This document shows positions 38,138 to 48,429 of a stretch of DNA of 64,000 nt, piece by piece. The stretch covers positions 62,001 through 126,000 of the forward strand of contig NZ_RQHS01000022.1 in NCBI RefSeq assembly GCF_004770895.1. Reading direction: 5' to 3'. The DNA is from Leptospira dzoumogneensis (GTDB taxonomy: Bacteria > Spirochaetota > Leptospiria > Leptospirales > Leptospiraceae). Position numbers and translations under genes: made by a program. A model generated the notes under the pieces. It saw only the letters and a list, made by a program, of their open reading frames with translations, had not been told where the DNA came from and did not search any database. Numbering within the stretch: the stretch's first letter is position 1; the number at the start of each line of letters is the position of its first letter.

Positions 38138-40564
38138 TCATCCGATTTTCAATTTTTCGAGTTCTTGCAGGAAATCACTAGTCTCCTGTTGTCTGGTTTC
38201 CTCGTTAGAAAGCCAGTCCAAAGTCTCCGGATCTATCTCCTTCAAGAAGCGAGAAGGCTCGGAGGCCAATTGCTCCCCAAATTTGCGGCGATTAGCGGCA
38301 CCTGTCAAGCATAAATGCCTCTTCGCCCGAGTCATCGCTACATACATCAAACGGCGCTCTTCGTCCACAGATTGGTCTTCTACAGTGGCTCTTCCGGAAG
38401 GTAAAATCCCCTCTTCCAGTCCTACGACATAAACAGACTCGAATTCCAATCCTTTGGATTGATGAATGGTGAGTAACTGTACTCGATTATCTTCCTTCTC
38501 GTCGTTCGGCTCATCTTCCATCAACATCGCCAAACGGTTGATAAAGTCGAATAAAGTGGGCTTTTCACCTGAGTCATTATTCTCTTCGAAGAATGCCAAC
38601 ATGTTCACAAGCTCGGACATATTATAGATCCGGGCCTTTGCAACCTTCTCCTCTTTCTCTTCCAGCACGATCTCTTTTTCCAGGCCCAGATCTGCGATTA
38701 ACTCTCGTAATGCGAAGAATAGTCTTGGAGAAGAAGAGAACTTTTTCTTAGCCTTTTCGATCAGATTTACGAAATTATAGATCTCGGAAGAAATTTTGCG
38801 GTTCAAATCCGGGATAAAATCAGGGGATTCGCAGACCCTGAATAATGTCTCATAAAGAGATTCCTTATTTTGGGCCGCTTTTTCATGCACGAGAGAGATG
38901 GAACCTGCACCGATCCCTCGTTTCGGATAATTAATAATTCTTAATAAAGACGCGTCGTCCTTTTGGTTAGCAATCAAACGGATATAGGAGATCAGATCTC
39001 TGACCTCCTTACGATCGAAGAAATTATAACCGCCCACTACCTTATAAGGCATTTCCCTGGCTCTGAATGCTTCCTCAAAAGGTCTGGATTGGAAATTGGT
39101 ACGGAATAGGATCGCAATCTGGCTCCCCTTTCTCGCCTGCTTGATGATCTCTTCTCGGATACTATCAGCTACCCATTCCGCTTCGTCTTTTTCGTCACTT
39201 CTTTCCACATACTTCACTTTGAGTGCGCCGGGCACCTTGGAGAAAAGTTCCTTGGATCTTCTGGAAAGATTATGACGAATGAGAGAGTTCGCAGCGGAGA
39301 CTATGATGTCTGTGGATCTATAATTCTCTAAGAGACGGATGACGTTTGCACCCTTAAAATCATTTTCGAATCCAAGGATCAAACTTACATCAGAACCTCT
39401 GAATGCGTAGATGGACTGGTCATCGTCACCCACCACACATAGATTGTCTGATTCTCCCATAAGAGCTCTTAAAAATTCGTATTGGATCGGGTTCGTATCT
39501 TGGAACTCATCCACCATGAAATATTGGAACTTTTTATGGTATTCATCTCTAACTTCTTCGAATTGTCTCAAAAGTTTAGAAGGTAGAAGGATTAGATCAT
39601 CAAAGTCTATAGAGTTCTGTTCTTTTAAGGTATCTTGGTATTGTTGGAAAAGAGAAGCAGCCAAAAGATCTCCCTCATTCATAGAGGTTCTCATATCCGC
39701 TAAATAATCCTCTCCTGAGTTTTTGATCCTGGAAATTTTAGAAAGAACTTCCATGATCTGAGGACGTTTAGGCTCCAGTTTTTGGGCCACAAGCATCCCG
39801 GTTACAAGACCTTCTTGGTCTGCTTGGTTCAGAAGAAGGAAGGGTTGTTTATATTCCAACTTCTCAATATGTTTTTTTAATATTCCGAGTCCAAGAGAAT
39901 GGAATGTAGAAAGAGTGATCCCTTTTAATAAATTTCGTGGGATCAGTTTGCGAACCCTTTCTCCCATTTCTTTTGCACTTTTATTCGTAAAGGACAATGC
40001 AACGATCTTTCCGGCAGGAATATGATGGTCCTGGATCATATGAGCAATACGATTCGAGATCACTCTTGTTTTTCCGGAACCTGCGCCTGCAAAAATCAAT
40101 AGAGGGCCATGAATGGTTTGGACTGCGCGGGCCTGCTCCGGAGACAAACTTAGGAAAATAGCAGCGGAGTCCCGAGGCTCCTTTGGTCTTTCTTCTTTTT
40201 TTCTTTTGGGAGCAGAAGGTTTTTCTTCAGAAGAAGGTTCGGTTTCTGGGGAAGTTTCAGACTGATCTGGAGCCACTACCATTGTCTCTTGGTCGGGAAT
40301 ATCCGCAATTTCGGTTGATGATTCCGCTGGAGCAGAAACGAACTCCGGAGTTTCATTTTCCGAGAAATCATCTTCTTCATAAAAAGAAGAGCCATAGGAT
40401 TCCTCTTGTACTTCTTCTTGGGTAGAAGAAGCGGTAGTTCCTACCATTAACGGACCTTCTGCAAAGCTGAGTAATGGCAGATCTTGTGCAGATTCCTCCG
40501 GCTTTTGTTCCGGAATTTCCAGATGGGAAAACAGATCCAGACTTTGATTTGTATCTTCTTTCAT
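38138..40564 (-). CDS. UvrD/Rep/PcrA-family DNA helicase
   Basis: 808 residues. A 135-residue acidic, Glu/Ser/Pro-rich N-terminal extension, not part of the fold, precedes the superfamily 1 helicase core. The core starts 'LSLSPEQARAVQTIHGPLLIFAGAGSGKT' with Walker A GAGSGKT at 160-166. Motif II is 'FMVDEFQDTNPIQYEFL' (DEFQDTN), motif III 'VVGDDDQSIYAFRGSD', motif IV 'RLLENYRST', and motifs V/VI 'VQLLTIHQSKGLEFESVYVVGLEEGILPSGRA' and 'EERRLMYVAMTRAKRHL'. It unwinds 3'-5' in repair and replication restart. Whether it is the cell's UvrD or its PcrA is not decidable here. The downstream gene is 4 nt away. Confidence 0.94.
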   Translation of the reverse strand: MKEDTNQSLDLFSHLEIPEQKPEESAQDLPLLSFAEGPLMVGTTASSTQEEVQEESYGSSFYEEDDFSENETPEFVSAPAESSTEIADIPDQETMVVAPDQSETSPETEPSSEEKPSAPKRKKEERPKEPRDSAAIFLSLSPEQARAVQTIHGPLLIFAGAGSGKTRVISNRIAHMIQDHHIPAGKIVALSFTNKSAKEMGERVRKLIPRNLLKGITLSTFHSLGLGILKKHIEKLEYKQPFLLLNQADQEGLVTGMLVAQKLEPKRPQIMEVLSKISRIKNSGEDYLADMRTSMNEGDLLAASLFQQYQDTLKEQNSIDFDDLILLPSKLLRQFEEVRDEYHKKFQYFMVDEFQDTNPIQYEFLRALMGESDNLCVVGDDDQSIYAFRGSDVSLILGFENDFKGANVIRLLENYRSTDIIVSAANSLIRHNLSRRSKELFSKVPGALKVKYVERSDEKDEAEWVADSIREEIIKQARKGSQIAILFRTNFQSRPFEEAFRAREMPYKVVGGYNFFDRKEVRDLISYIRLIANQKDDASLLRIINYPKRGIGAGSISLVHEKAAQNKESLYETLFRVCESPDFIPDLNRKISSEIYNFVNLIEKAKKKFSSSPRLFFALRELIADLGLEKEIVLEEKEEKVAKARIYNMSELVNMLAFFEENNDSGEKPTLFDFINRLAMLMEDEPNDEKEDNRVQLLTIHQSKGLEFESVYVVGLEEGILPSGRATVEDQSVDEERRLMYVAMTRAKRHLCLTGAANRRKFGEQLASEPSRFLKEIDPETLDWLSNEETRQQETSDFLQELEKLKIG

Positions 40565-40726
40565 CAGATTTTATGAGGGCAAAATAATCTCAGGATCCGA
40601 AAAATCCGGTTTTTCGAACCCCAGGTATAAGCGACATAATCCTGATTTTTCTCTTCTTGTCAACCGCGTACAGGCAAAGGTTTGCGAATCTGAAAGGATT
40701 TCAAAAAACTGGAAGAAACGGCAGAT

Positions 40727-41311
40727 ATGCAAGAATTCCGCCCAGATAATTACCTCCCCGATTCCAATCTTTGGGAACAAGGTGAAAAAACTTCCTCATT
40801 TAAAACTCCAATTTTCGAGTTAGTCTCCATTCCGAAAGTTTCTCCGGACAAAACGATCTCAGGCAATTTTTTCAAAGTAGAATCCAAGGATTGGGTGAAT
40901 GTAATCGCTCTCACTCCAGACGAAAATGTAATACTGATAGATCAATACAGACATGGCTTACATTCTTATTGTCTGGAAATCCCCGGCGGAATTGCGGAAA
41001 AAAACTCCATCTTAGAATCCGCACAAGCGGAACTGAGAGAAGAGACAGGTTTTGTCTCGGACGATTGGGAATATTTAGGAAAGGTTTCCGCAAATCCTGC
41101 TTTCATGAGTAATTGGTGTCATACTTATATCGCCAGAAATGTCTATCTTCATCCGGGTGGACAGGAACTGGATGAAAGCGAACAAATAGAAGTGTATCAA
41201 TATCCATTAAACAAGATCCCCGAAATTTTAGAGAAAAATATCCTACACCACGCAATGGTAGTGGCTGCATTCGGATTATTCTTTTTAAAATACGGAGAGA
41301 AGAAGAAGTAG
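40727..41311 (+). CDS. Nudix hydrolase, ADP-ribose pyrophosphatase-like
   Basis: 194 residues. The Nudix box lies at 87-109 ([20 protein letters not shown], then ETGF), with the catalytic Glu102, Glu105 and Glu106 present. Two other positions of the textbook box differ (Asn in place of the first Glu, Ala in place of the Arg), which is seen in some ADP-ribose pyrophosphatases. '[21 protein letters not shown]' before the box is typical of the ADPRase branch. The enzyme would hydrolyse ADP-ribose or a similar dinucleotide in the cytoplasm. It begins a plus-strand run with the MFS (9-nt gap) and aminopeptidase genes. Confidence 0.88.
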   Translation: MQEFRPDNYLPDSNLWEQGEKTSSFKTPIFELVSIPKVSPDKTISGNFFKVESKDWVNVIALTPDENVILIDQYRHGLHSYCLEIPGGIAEKNSILESAQAELREETGFVSDDWEYLGKVSANPAFMSNWCHTYIARNVYLHPGGQELDESEQIEVYQYPLNKIPEILEKNILHHAMVVAAFGLFFLKYGEKKK

Positions 41312-41320
41312 AACTATCCC

Positions 41321-42580
41321 ATGATAAAATCCGCAAACGCGAGCCCATTCGTATCTTTACAAGTTCCCGAATTCAGGAACTTCTTGGCCGGAAAATTTTT
41401 GGTCACTCTTTCATTCGTTATGCAATCCACTGTGGTCTTCTGGCAGATTGACAATATCACTCACGACGCATTTTTTGTGGGTCTGATCGGATTTGCAGAG
41501 CTTGTGCCTAACGTGGCAGTTTCTCTTTTTTCAGGATTGGTCGTGGATAGTTTTCCAAGGAAGAAGATCATTTATCTTTCCTTAACCGGTCTGACTTTTA
41601 GCTCCTTCTTACTTTTATTATTCACTCTTCCCGGTTTCGAATGGGTGATCGAAAAATATTGGGTCTATCCTATCTATTCAGTGATCTTCTTCTCCGGAAT
41701 TTGTAGAGGATTTTTATCTCCCAGTATCGCGGCTTTCCAAACCCAGTTGGTCTCTAAGGAAATTTTTCCGAACGCAGCTACTTGGAGTGGTGTTGCATGG
41801 CAGGGTTCCGCTGTTTTAGGTCCAATGCTTGGCGGACTTCTGACTGGATTTAACGGAGTACAGACGGCATATCTTGCGGACTTCTGCATCATGGTATTCT
41901 CCTTATTTTTATTACTACTTGTTCCTTCTAAACCTGTTCCTGAAAAACAAGGAGAGAAGGAATCCATCTGGAAAAGTTTGGGAACCGGTTGGAAGTTTGT
42001 GTTCGGCCACCAATTGATCTTAGGTGCGATCAGTCTGGATCTATTTGCAGTATTATTCGGCGGAGCAGTTGCACTGATCCCTACATTCTCCAGAGAAGTT
42101 TTAGGAATGGGTCCTGAATATTACGGAATTTTAAGATCTGCTCCTGCGATCGGAGCAGTGTTATGTGCATTGTTTATCGCAGTCAGACCTCCTAAAACAA
42201 ATTCAGGGATCATTTTATTAAGTAGTGTATTCGGATTCGGGCTTTGTATGATCGTATTCGCACTTTCCAGAAACTTCTACTTATCTTGTGCGGCATTGGT
42301 CGTAAGCGGTTCCTTTGATATGGTAAGCGTTGTGATCCGTCATACAATCGTGCAGATGTATACTCCTGAACATATGAGAGGAAGGGTCTCCGCAGTGAAT
42401 AATATATTCATAGGCTCTTCTAACGAGTTAGGAGCATTTGAATCGGGAGCGACCGCAAAAGCATTTGGATTAGTTCCTTCCGTGGTTATTGGAGGAACGC
42501 TTACTCTCCTAACCGTAGGGATTGTTACCGCGATCGCACCTCGTCTTAGAAAAATGGATCTAAAGGATATAACGGTTTAA
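41321..42580 (+). CDS. MFS transporter, EntS/enterobactin-exporter-like
   Basis: 419 residues with about twelve transmembrane segments. The MFS motif A loop is '[16 protein letters not shown]' between TM2 and TM3. '[26 protein letters not shown]' at the N-terminus and '[39 protein letters not shown]' near TM10 resemble the EntS-like (MFS_3) family of exporters, found with siderophores and drugs. No siderophore genes are nearby, so the substrate is unknown. It is 9 nt after the Nudix gene and 1 nt before the aminopeptidase gene, so the three are likely co-transcribed. Confidence 0.9.
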   Translation: MIKSANASPFVSLQVPEFRNFLAGKFLVTLSFVMQSTVVFWQIDNITHDAFFVGLIGFAELVPNVAVSLFSGLVVDSFPRKKIIYLSLTGLTFSSFLLLLFTLPGFEWVIEKYWVYPIYSVIFFSGICRGFLSPSIAAFQTQLVSKEIFPNAATWSGVAWQGSAVLGPMLGGLLTGFNGVQTAYLADFCIMVFSLFLLLLVPSKPVPEKQGEKESIWKSLGTGWKFVFGHQLILGAISLDLFAVLFGGAVALIPTFSREVLGMGPEYYGILRSAPAIGAVLCALFIAVRPPKTNSGIILLSSVFGFGLCMIVFALSRNFYLSCAALVVSGSFDMVSVVIRHTIVQMYTPEHMRGRVSAVNNIFIGSSNELGAFESGATAKAFGLVPSVVIGGTLTLLTVGIVTAIAPRLRKMDLKDITV

Positions 42581-42581
42581 T

Positions 42582-45104
42582 ATGGACAATATTCTTACCC
42601 AACAAGAAGCAATGCTCCGCTCCGGGCAGATCTCGGAAGTGGACTATACCTTAAAATTAAAACTGGAAAAGGGATCCCAAGAATACGAGGGAGAAACCAC
42701 AGTCAGATTCGTATACAGCGGCGGCAAAAAAGGAAAACTCAAAGTAGATTTTGTTTCTAAAAAAATTGAGATCCTTTGGATCAACGGAAAAGAAGAAACA
42801 AATTACGAAAAGAAAGAATCCGCGCTCTTCCTATCCGGAGAATTATTAGCGGAAGGAAAAAACGAACTCAAAGTAAAATATAAAAACGCATTCGATCATA
42901 GCGGATCCGGTTTTCATAAATTTACGGATCCTTCCGACAAAGCGGAATATATGCATACGGATTTCGAACCGTTCGAAGCTCATAGATTATTTCCTTCTTT
43001 TGACCAGCCGGATCTAAAAGCGACTTACGAGTTGGAGATTACCGGACCTTCCGAATGGACATATATTCATAATACTGTCCCAAAATCGGAAGAGACCCAG
43101 GGAAATTATAAAAACATAAAATTCAATAAAACTAAAAAATTCTCCACTTACTTATTCTCTCTGATCGTAGGACCTTATGCGGTTTGGGAAGATAAGGCAG
43201 GAGAAATTCCTCTTAGGATATTCTGCAGAAAATCTCTCTCCAAATATATGGACGCGGAGAATTTATTTGCGATCACCAAAGAAGCATTCGGCTTCCTCCA
43301 GGAATATTTCGGAGTTCCATATCCTTACGGAAAATACGACCAGATATTCGTGCCTGAATTCAATATGGGAGCCATGGAAAATGTGGGAGCAGTCACATTC
43401 TCCGAAAGTTATATTTTCCGCGGACCACGGATCTATTCTGAATATTTAAACAGAGCGAACACAGTGTATCATGAAATGGTACATATGTGGTTCGGAAATC
43501 TGGTCACAATGAAATGGTGGAACGATCTCTGGCTGAACGAAAGTTTTGCGGATTATCTCTCTTATTATTCCATGTCTAACGGAAAAATTTTCCCGGACGC
43601 ATTAGAACATTTTTATGTAAGAGAAGAATGGGCATATAGAGAGGACCAACTCTCCACCACCCACCCTATCGCAGGAAAAGCGGAAAACACACTCGAAGCG
43701 ATCAGCAATTTCGACGGGATCTCTTATTCAAAAGGTGCCTCCGTTCTTCGCCAATTGATGTATTACGTGGGCGAAGAAAAATTCAGAGATGCGATGAGGC
43801 TTTATTTCAAAAGACATGCGGAGAAGAACACGGTACTCAACGATTTTCTTTCTTGTATGTCCGAAACCAGCGGGATCGATATCAGAGGTTGGAGTAAAGA
43901 ATGGTTAGAAACAACAGGAGTTAATACTCTAAGCCCTGTCCGACAAAACGGAAGATTATTTTTACACCAAGGACCTTCCGCAACGAACGGACTTCTGCGC
44001 ACACATGCACTCCAAGCCTCCTTATTCAGAGAAAAGAACGGCAAGCTGGAAGAAGTTTGGAAAAAAAGAATACTCGTAAAAGGAAAAGAAACCCTATTAG
44101 AAGAGAATTATTCCGGAGAAGCGGACCTTCTACTCTTAAACACGGAAGACTTTGCTTACGCCAAAACATATCTAAGCAAAGAATCGCTTCCTATCTTAAA
44201 AAGAAGTCTTCACACTCTAAAGGATCGTTTTTCCAGAAGAGTTGTATGGGGAAGTTTATGGCAGATGGTAAGAGATGCGGAACTTTCTCCGAAAGAATTT
44301 TTGGAACTTGCATTGGACCAAGGTTTGAAAGAACCGGATCTTTCCGTTAGAAACAGCCATATACTTACCAAAGCACTGACGGTAATCGACAATTATATTC
44401 CGGAAGCCGAAAAGAGAACCTGGTCCGACAAACTAAATAGCATCGCCAAGGAAAGATCACTCTTAGCACAAAATCCGGAACAAGAACAGATCTTATGGTT
44501 TAGAATATTAGAAAATACTTCTAAATCACCGGAACAACTTTCCTATCTGAAAGAATTATTGGACCAGAAAAAAAGTATTCCTGGGATCGCAATGGACCAA
44601 GAAAGACGTTGGGTCATTCTTTCCAGACTAAGTGCTTATGGAGATCCAGAATCTTCCAAAAGGATCGAAGAAGAAACCTCCAAAGACAATACGGATCTAG
44701 GAGCCAAAAAAGCATTCTTAGCAAAAGTTTCCTTCCCGGATCCTAAAACCAAAAAAGAATCCTGGGAAAGATTCCTCCAACCTAAAGAAGGAGATTCTAC
44801 TGATTTTTTAAGATATGGAATGAGAGGATTTCAATGGAACCACCAAAAGCAGCTATTGGTTTCGTATACGGATTCTTATTTTAATTCGGTGATCTCAGTA
44901 TATGAAACAAGAGATCCACATTTTGCATCCGCATTCGGTCATATGATGTTCCCTTCATTCGAACCGGATCCGAATCTATTAAAAAGGACCCAAGAGTTTC
45001 TGGACCAAAATAAAAAACTTCCGGAACTATTGAGGAAGGATCTACAACAGCAAAGAGACGATATGCAGAGAACCCTGAAAGTTTTAGAAAAATACAAAAA
45101 CTAA
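42582..45104 (+). CDS. pepN: aminopeptidase N, M1 family metalloprotease
   Basis: 840 residues, no signal peptide. Exopeptidase signature GAMEN at 263-267 (binds the peptide N-terminus), zinc motif HEMVH at 297-301 with third ligand Glu320 in [10 protein letters not shown], giving the HExxH-x18-E arrangement. The N-terminal beta-sandwich (1-200) and C-terminal helical domain (about 450-840, ERAP1_C-like) are of normal size. The enzyme removes N-terminal residues from peptides in the cytoplasm. It starts at ATG 42582, 1 nt after the MFS stop. The downstream hairpin at 45134-45161 belongs to the convergent alkB gene. Confidence 0.95.
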   Translation: MDNILTQQEAMLRSGQISEVDYTLKLKLEKGSQEYEGETTVRFVYSGGKKGKLKVDFVSKKIEILWINGKEETNYEKKESALFLSGELLAEGKNELKVKYKNAFDHSGSGFHKFTDPSDKAEYMHTDFEPFEAHRLFPSFDQPDLKATYELEITGPSEWTYIHNTVPKSEETQGNYKNIKFNKTKKFSTYLFSLIVGPYAVWEDKAGEIPLRIFCRKSLSKYMDAENLFAITKEAFGFLQEYFGVPYPYGKYDQIFVPEFNMGAMENVGAVTFSESYIFRGPRIYSEYLNRANTVYHEMVHMWFGNLVTMKWWNDLWLNESFADYLSYYSMSNGKIFPDALEHFYVREEWAYREDQLSTTHPIAGKAENTLEAISNFDGISYSKGASVLRQLMYYVGEEKFRDAMRLYFKRHAEKNTVLNDFLSCMSETSGIDIRGWSKEWLETTGVNTLSPVRQNGRLFLHQGPSATNGLLRTHALQASLFREKNGKLEEVWKKRILVKGKETLLEENYSGEADLLLLNTEDFAYAKTYLSKESLPILKRSLHTLKDRFSRRVVWGSLWQMVRDAELSPKEFLELALDQGLKEPDLSVRNSHILTKALTVIDNYIPEAEKRTWSDKLNSIAKERSLLAQNPEQEQILWFRILENTSKSPEQLSYLKELLDQKKSIPGIAMDQERRWVILSRLSAYGDPESSKRIEEETSKDNTDLGAKKAFLAKVSFPDPKTKKESWERFLQPKEGDSTDFLRYGMRGFQWNHQKQLLVSYTDSYFNSVISVYETRDPHFASAFGHMMFPSFEPDPNLLKRTQEFLDQNKKLPELLRKDLQQQRDDMQRTLKVLEKYKN

Positions 45105-45133
45105 AAGGCCATTTTAGTTCTCTGAGAAAAAAG

Positions 45134-45161
45134 AAGAGTTAGAGGGCAGCCTCTAACTCTT
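45134..45161 (-). terminator. intrinsic terminator of alkB
   Basis: AAGAGTTAGAGG (45134-45145), loop GCAG, CCTCTAACTCTT (45150-45161): a perfect 12-bp stem. On the minus strand it is followed by CTTTTTTCTC, so it terminates transcripts from alkB. In the plus direction no T-run follows, so it may only partly stop pepN read-through. Confidence 0.85.
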
Positions 45162-45190
45162 TACCAAAAAGATCTATTTTTTAGACAGGA

Positions 45191-46312
45191 TTATGCGGTA
45201 GCAGGTTCCCTTTTTCCTCCGGAGCTTACCGAAGATTCTCCATGTTGGCTCTTCCATTCTTCCAATTTTTTATCCATCACTTTGAACCAAAGTGGAGGAA
45301 ATAAAGCCAGAAGTATCATCAATTCATAACCGTATGGAAGTTGAGGACTTTCTTCGAAATGACGCAGAGATTGGTATCTTCTACCTGCGTTCGCATGATG
45401 ATCCGAATGTCTTTGTAATTGGAACAAAAACGCATTAGACAGACTGAAGTTTTGGTTCCAAGAATGTATCGGAAGAACCTTCTCGAATTTTCCGGGAGCA
45501 ATTTCTTTTCGAGCCAAACCGTAATGTTCAATATAATTCACAAGCTCCAAAAGAGAGAATGCGATCCAACTTTGAACGAAGAAGAATGCAGGCACCTGCC
45601 AGTTCAAGTTCCCTGTGATCGCGTAAAAAATCCCGGTCACAGCAGAGATAAACAAAACCGGAATGATCATAGATGTGATCATCTCATTATCCAAGGTCCA
45701 TGCGGACTTGCCTAGTTTACCCAATCTTTTTTTCTCCAAATTCCAAGCGCTTGTTAAACTGCCCACGACAGTTCTTGGATAAAAAGCGAAGAAGGACTCC
45801 CCCTTTCTGCTGGAAGCAGGATCTTCATGAGTGGAAACATTCACATGATGACCTCGGTTATGCTCAATAAAAAAGTGCATATAACATACTGTCATCAGAA
45901 TGAACTTAGAATACCATTGTTCAATTTTAGTGTTCTTATGCCCAAGCTCATGTGCTACAGTGATCCCGATCCCACCTGTATTCACACCGATGGCTAAAAC
46001 AAAAGCTCCCCACTCCAATGTGGAAAGAGTTTTGGTTTGGATCTCCCACAATGCCCAAATCACCAATACGAATTGGATCCATGCCCAGCCATAAGTCAGG
46101 AATCTAAAATAGAATTCCTTTTGGAGCTCAGGCACTTCTTCTTCTTTAGGATTACTCGCATCCGGGCCGATCCAAAGGTCCATGATCGGAAGAATTCCGA
46201 ATACCACTGCCAAAGTTAAAAAATTAAAACCGCCACCCAAATAGTATCCTGCCACGGCCAAGCACGGGATCAGGTACGCGATCAAGAAGGATAATCTTTT
46301 CCCTACACTCAT
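45191..46312 (-). CDS. alkB: alkane 1-monooxygenase (AlkB-type membrane hydroxylase)
   Basis: 373 residues with six or more transmembrane helices. All histidine motifs of the AlkB di-iron site are present: HELGH (121-125), HNRGHH (151-156) with His162 in 'STHEDPASSRKGE', the AlkB-specific NYIEHYGL (259-266), and HSDHH (302-306) in 'LQRHSDHHANAGRRYQSLRH'. The enzyme inserts oxygen at the terminal carbon of n-alkanes or fatty-acyl chains in the inner membrane, and needs rubredoxin and a reductase, neither of which is encoded here. It starts at ATG 46310-46312 with GGAGAGAG before it. A convincing terminator follows. It is probably monocistronic. Confidence 0.95.
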   Translation of the reverse strand: MSVGKRLSFLIAYLIPCLAVAGYYLGGGFNFLTLAVVFGILPIMDLWIGPDASNPKEEEVPELQKEFYFRFLTYGWAWIQFVLVIWALWEIQTKTLSTLEWGAFVLAIGVNTGGIGITVAHELGHKNTKIEQWYSKFILMTVCYMHFFIEHNRGHHVNVSTHEDPASSRKGESFFAFYPRTVVGSLTSAWNLEKKRLGKLGKSAWTLDNEMITSMIIPVLFISAVTGIFYAITGNLNWQVPAFFFVQSWIAFSLLELVNYIEHYGLARKEIAPGKFEKVLPIHSWNQNFSLSNAFLFQLQRHSDHHANAGRRYQSLRHFEESPQLPYGYELMILLALFPPLWFKVMDKKLEEWKSQHGESSVSSGGKREPATA

Positions 46313-46656
46313 CTCTCTCTCCTATCCCGCATTTCCTCGGGAAAATCAATCGATTTAATTTATTTCGAACGTTTGGTATTATAACATAAACCCAATCCCG
46401 GGCAAGAAAAAAAATCTCCAAAACTGTATTTTTTCTAACAATTGTTTTAAAATAGACCAGATCGGCGATGTAGGAACTCCTAAATATAAAAATAAATTAT
46501 CAACTAAACACTTCGATCTAGGCCTTTGATTTTTTGTCCTTGTTTCGGAAGTCCCCTTCAAAAGCATGGTTTATAAGAAGAAAACAATCCCTCCTAAGAC
46601 GAAAAATACAACATCCAAGCAAAAACGTATAACGTTCCAATCAGAAGGAAACTTTG
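46313..46656. other. divergent intergenic region between alkB and the GGDEF-EAL gene
   Basis: 344 bp. The alkB side holds a TTCGAACGTTTGG site (46363-46375) centred on AACGTT near a promoter-like AT-rich region. A GTAGGAATTCCTAC-family copy lies at 46470-46483, and a 33-codon open frame (46566-46667) runs into the start of the GGDEF-EAL gene. Confidence 0.5.
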
Positions 46657-46667
46657 ATGAGTCTTAA
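46566..46667 (+). CDS. candidate 33-residue basic leader peptide
   Basis: ATG 46566 to TAA 46665-46667. It encodes a Lys/Thr/Pro-rich peptide (VYKKKTIPPKTKNTTSKQ as its N-terminal core) whose stop codon overlaps the first codons of the GGDEF-EAL gene in another frame. The ribosome site (GGAAG about 15 nt upstream) is weak, so it may be chance. If translated it could couple to the downstream gene. Confidence 0.25.
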   Translation: MVYKKKTIPPKTKNTTSKQKRITFQSEGNFDES

Positions 46668-48345
46668 CGGATTAAATTTCTATTCCTATCTTAGCAAGAT
46701 CCGAATTCTTAAAACCTATTCCAGCAAAATTATGCTGGTCGCGTTTCTCGGGACCCATGTCCCACTGATCACACTTCTTTTATTTTTCGTAATTTCCACG
46801 GTACAAGATATACAAACCGCTCTTAAAATTTTAGGGATTGCACTTGCGGCGACTCTTGCAGGAACTGCTGCCACACTTCTCGCATTACATAAACTTTTAA
46901 CTCCGGTTGTGCTCACTTCCAAATCTCTAAACAGATATTTGAGCGAAAGAGAGATCCCAAATCTGCCCACAGTATTCCGAGATGAAGCGGGCTCTTTAAT
47001 GGCGGACACTGTCACCACTGTGCGCAAGCTGGATGAACTAATCCATTATATGGCAAACTATGATGGGCTTTCCGGATTACCGAATCGGGATCTATTCTTA
47101 GAAAGATTGAGCAATTCTCTTCACGAACTTTCCATGAGAGAAGAAATATTAAGTTTTCCTATTCTTTCATTGGAAGCGACCCACTTAAAGCATATCCGAT
47201 CCAATTTCGGCGTACATATGGGAGATCTTTACCTAAGATCATTGGTGCAAAAATTGGAAACAATGCTTGGGCCTGAAACCGTTCTTGCAAGAACTGGAGA
47301 TGGAGAATTCTCCTTCTTCCCATTACCGTCTTCTTCTCAAATATTGGAAACCGATTCCGAGATATGGGCAGTAAAGATCCAGAACATCGTATCTTCTCCT
47401 TTAAACGTAGTAGACCAACAGATCTCTTCCGAGATCCAAATTGGAATATCAGTTTTTCCTTATGATGGAAAATCCTCCGACCAGCTTTTATGGAAATCGG
47501 AAACCGCATTAAATCAGGCGAAACTTTCAGGAACTTCTAAGATCCAAACCTATTCTTCCGAATGGAAAGAAAGAATGAAGGAGAAATACCTTCTTGAAAA
47601 AGACCTAAAACTTGCGATCTCTAAAAACCAATTATTCATTCAATACCAGCCTAGAATTGAAGTCCAAACAGGCAAAAAGATCTCCGCTGAAGCTTTACTC
47701 AGATGGGATCATCCTGAATACGGAGTTATCTCCCCTACAATCTTCATACCAATCGCAGAAGAAAGCGGGATCATTGGAGAGATGGGAGAATGGGTTCTTT
47801 CCAAATCGATGGAAGACCTGGGAAACTGGAAAAAGAAAGGACTTCCTCCCATCCGAATCTCGGTAAACTTATCCGCAAAACAATTGGAAGATAAAAATAT
47901 CGCTAAGAAAGTTTTAGATATCTTAGAGAAAAATCAACTAAGCGTAGAAGATTTAGAACTGGAGATCACCGAATCCAGCCTGATCACCAATATACAATCC
48001 GCTTTAGAAATCTTGGGAGAGCTGCATTCCTGGGGGATTTCACTCGCTTTGGACGATTTCGGAACAGGGTATTCCAGCCTTTCTTATTTAAGTAAGCTCC
48101 CTCTCAAAACACTCAAAGTGGACCAATCCTTTGTACGTAAGATCCTAACGGATCCGAATTCATTAGCGATATCCAAAACGATCGTTGCCTTAGGAAAAAG
48201 TTTAGGACTACGTATCACCGCGGAAGGTGTGGAAACGGAAGCACAAATGAGAAAGATCAAAGATCTAGGCTGCGACGAAGCTCAGGGATATTTCTTAAGT
48301 AAACCGATCCTTTTAGAAGAATTAGAAAATTTCGTCCAAACCTAA
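46657..48345 (+). CDS. GGDEF-EAL protein, probable c-di-GMP phosphodiesterase
   Basis: 562 residues from ATG 46657 (AGAAGGA upstream; an in-frame TTG at 46654 is less likely). Two transmembrane segments at about 25-75 bracket almost no periplasmic part, and a HAMP-like linker follows. The GGDEF domain (about 135-295) has a degenerate site, GDGEF instead of GGDEF in 'ARTGDGEFSFF', so it probably cannot make c-di-GMP. The EAL domain (about 310-560) is intact: EALLRW, NLSAKQ, ELEITES, DDFGTGYSS, LKVDQSF, GVETEAQ and QGYFLSKP are all present. It therefore most likely degrades c-di-GMP, with the GGDEF part possibly acting as a GTP sensor. Confidence 0.9.
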   Translation: MSLNGLNFYSYLSKIRILKTYSSKIMLVAFLGTHVPLITLLLFFVISTVQDIQTALKILGIALAATLAGTAATLLALHKLLTPVVLTSKSLNRYLSEREIPNLPTVFRDEAGSLMADTVTTVRKLDELIHYMANYDGLSGLPNRDLFLERLSNSLHELSMREEILSFPILSLEATHLKHIRSNFGVHMGDLYLRSLVQKLETMLGPETVLARTGDGEFSFFPLPSSSQILETDSEIWAVKIQNIVSSPLNVVDQQISSEIQIGISVFPYDGKSSDQLLWKSETALNQAKLSGTSKIQTYSSEWKERMKEKYLLEKDLKLAISKNQLFIQYQPRIEVQTGKKISAEALLRWDHPEYGVISPTIFIPIAEESGIIGEMGEWVLSKSMEDLGNWKKKGLPPIRISVNLSAKQLEDKNIAKKVLDILEKNQLSVEDLELEITESSLITNIQSALEILGELHSWGISLALDDFGTGYSSLSYLSKLPLKTLKVDQSFVRKILTDPNSLAISKTIVALGKSLGLRITAEGVETEAQMRKIKDLGCDEAQGYFLSKPILLEELENFVQT

Positions 48346-48429
48346 AACACCTGCCCGCAACTTTGGGACTAGTCCGAATCGATTAGTCGCTATTCTTTCC
48401 GACATTTCCCTTTATTACATTTAATCTGT

